DNA of 64,000 nt from contig CAMRHE010001091.1 of assembly GCA_947044405.1 (NCBI GenBank), positions 163,271 through 227,270 on the forward strand. Direction: 5' to 3'. The notes below the pieces were generated by a model. It searched no databases. It was given only the letters and a program-made list of their open reading frames with translations, and was not told where the DNA came from. The position numbers and the translations under genes are program-made. This stretch comes from Leptodactylus fallax. Taxonomy: Eukaryota; Chordata; Amphibia; Anura; Leptodactylidae. Shown piece by piece: positions 61,901 through 64,000 of this stretch (position 1 is its first letter; each line of letters opens with the position of its first letter).

Positions 61901-64000
61901 AATACCTACAGTCTATGTATATAGCAGTGTATTACCAGAATCCCTACAGTCTAGGTATACAGCAGTGTAATACTAGAATCCTTACAGTCAGTATACATAC
62001 AGCAGTGTATTACCAGAGTCCCTACAGTCTATGTATATAGCAGTGTATTACCAGAGTCCCTACTGTCTATATAAATTGGAGTATATTACCAGAGTCCCTA
62101 TAGTCAGTATGTATATAGCAATGTATTACCAGAATCTCTACAGTCTATGTATACAGCAGTGTATTACTAGAATCCTTACAGTCAGTATATATATAGCAGT
62201 GTATTACCAGAGTCCCTACAGTCTATGTATATAGCAGTGTATTACCAGAGTCCCTACTGTCTATATAAATTGGAGTGTGTTACCAGAGTCCCTACAGTCT
62301 ATGTATAAAGCAGTGTATTACCAGAATCCCTACCGTCTATGTGTATAGCAGTGTATTAGCAGAATCCCTACAGTCTATGTATATAGCAGTGTATTAGCAG
62401 AATACCTACAGTCTATGTATAAAGCAGTGTATTACCAGAATCTCAACAGTCTATGTATACAGCAGTGTACTACCAGAAACCCTACAGTCTATGTATAAAG
62501 CAGTGTATTACCAGAATCTCTACAGTCTATGTATACAGCAATGTATTACCAGAATCCCTACAGTCTTTGTATAAAGCAGTGTATTACCAGAATACCTACA
62601 GTCTATGTATATAGCAGTGTATTACCAGAATCCCTACAGTGTATGTATACAGCAGTGTATTAGCAGAATACCTACAGTCTATGTATATAGCAGTGTATTA
62701 CCAGAATCCCTTCAGTCTGTATGTATATAGCAGTGTATTACCAGAGTCCCTACAGTCTGTATGTATATAGCAGTGTATGACCAGAATCCCTACAGTCTAT
62801 GTATATAGCAGTGTATTACTTGAATCCCTACAGTCTATGTATACAGCAGTTTATTACCAGAGTCCCTACAGTCTATGTATATAGCAGTGTATTACCAGAG
62901 TCCCTACTGTCTATATAAATTGGAGTATATTACCAGAGTCCCTATAGTCAGTATGTATATAGCAATGTATTACCAGAATCTCTACAGTCTATGTATACAG
63001 CAGTGTATTACTAGAATCCTTACAGTCAGTATATATATAGCAGTGTATTACCAGAGTCCCTACAGTCTATGTATATAGCAGTGTATTACCAGAGTCCCTA
63101 CTGTCTATATAAATTGGAGTGTGTTACCAGAGTCCCTACAGTCTATGTATAAAGCAGTGTATTACCAGAATCCCTACCGTCTATGTGTATAGCAGTGTAT
63201 TAGCAGAATCCCTACAGTCTATGTATATAGCAGTGTATTAGCAGAATACCTACAGTCTATGTATAAAGCAGTGTATTACCAGAATCTCTACAGTCTATGT
63301 ATACAGCAGTGTATTACCAGAAACCCTACAGTCTATGTATAAAGCAGTGTATTACCAGAATCTCTACAGTCTATGTATACAGCAATGTATTACCAGAATC
63401 CCTACAGTCTGTGTATATAGCAATGTATTACCAGAATCCCTACAATCTATGTATATAGCAGTGTATTACCAGAATCCCTACAGTCTATGTATATAGCAGT
63501 GTATTACCAGAGTCCCTACAGTCTAAGTATATAGCAATATATTACCAGAATCCCTTCAGTCTGTATGTATATAGCAGTGTATTACCAGAGTCCCTACAGT
63601 CTGTATGTATATAGCAGTGTATGACCAGAATCCCTACAGTCTATGTATATAGCAGTGTATTACTTGAATCCCTACAGTCTATGTATACAGCAGTTTATTA
63701 CCAGAAACCCTACAGTCTATGTATATAGCAGTGTATTACCAGAGTCCCTACAGTCTTTGTATAAAGCAATGTATTACCAGAATCCCTGCAGTCTATGTAT
63801 ATAGTAGTGTATTACCAAAATCCCTACAGTCTATGTATACAGCAGTGTATTAGCAGAATACCTACAGTCTATGTATATAGCAGTGTATTACCAGAATCCC
63901 TACCGTCTATGTATATAGCAGTGTACTACCAGAATCCCTACAGTCTATGTATATAGCAGTGTATTACCAAAATCCCTACAGTCTATGTATACAGCAGTGT
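55986..64000. repeat. 38-bp minisatellite array running off the right edge
   Basis: There are about 210 copies of the unit CTACAGTCTATGTATATAGC plus AGTGTATTACCAGAATCC, with 40-bp variants containing TGTATGTATATA. Variants such as GAGTCCC, TATAAAGC and ACAGCAG mark blocks that recur at fixed larger spacings (308, 844 and 892-970 bp). The array continues past the window end. Open frames of 60-105 codons are artefacts. Confidence 0.96.

Overview
The window looks like vertebrate nuclear DNA, most likely from a frog or another amphibian (inference); a teleost is less likely but not excluded. Reasons: spliced minus-strand exons with consensus GT/AG boundaries encode a Na+/K+-ATPase alpha subunit of the alpha-3 type. 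The interspersed elements (an L2-like LINE, two Tc1-like transposons, a foldback MITE, a diverged tRNA-type SINE) are those of fish and amphibian genomes. About 80% of the sequence is tandem minisatellite. There is no sign of prokaryotic or organellar gene organisation.

Gene content: the only host gene I can support is the 5' part of ATP1A3 on the minus strand. Exons 5, 4, 3 and 2 lie at 158-271, 402-605, 727-786 and 3477-3596. A tiny coding exon 1 (Met-Gly) lies at 48648-48653 with a 5'UTR/promoter region just above it. All junctions are phase 0 and the five exons join into the first 168 residues, through membrane helices M1 and M2. The rest of the gene runs off the left edge. Intron 1 is about 45 kb and consists almost wholly of tandem arrays and transposons.

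Layout: 1-787 exons 5-3; 854-3243 a 62-bp minisatellite in intron 2; 3477-3596 exon 2; 3674-5371 GATA/GATATGA microsatellite; 5372-6600 L2-like LINE reverse transcriptase; 6633-17027 a 48/42-bp array; 17028-18023 unique sequence with a GC-rich patch; 18024-19795 a polypyrimidine tract; 20121-22795 a 34-bp array; 22800-31625 a 31-bp array; 31640-36945 a degenerate AT-rich repeat broken up by Tc1 copy 1 (31844-33439), a foldback MITE (33548-33811), another MITE-like element, a 24-bp array (34412-34975), Tc1 copy 2 (35182-36760) and a SINE remnant; 36946-45995 a 33-bp array; 45996-47509 unique sequence; 47510-48595 a 31-bp array; 48648-48920 exon 1 and promoter; 49080-55985 a 24/47-bp array; 55986-64000 a 38-bp array running off the right edge.

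Many long open frames in the window are by-products of repeat units whose length is a multiple of three, or of stop-free simple repeats; they are not annotated as genes. The best candidates for something unusual are the conversion of a conserved neuronal ion-pump intron into a mosaic of at least seven unrelated satellite arrays, the higher-order repeat structure inside several arrays, and the foldback MITE. Parts of the 33-bp and 47-bp arrays look noisy enough that assembly error must be considered.
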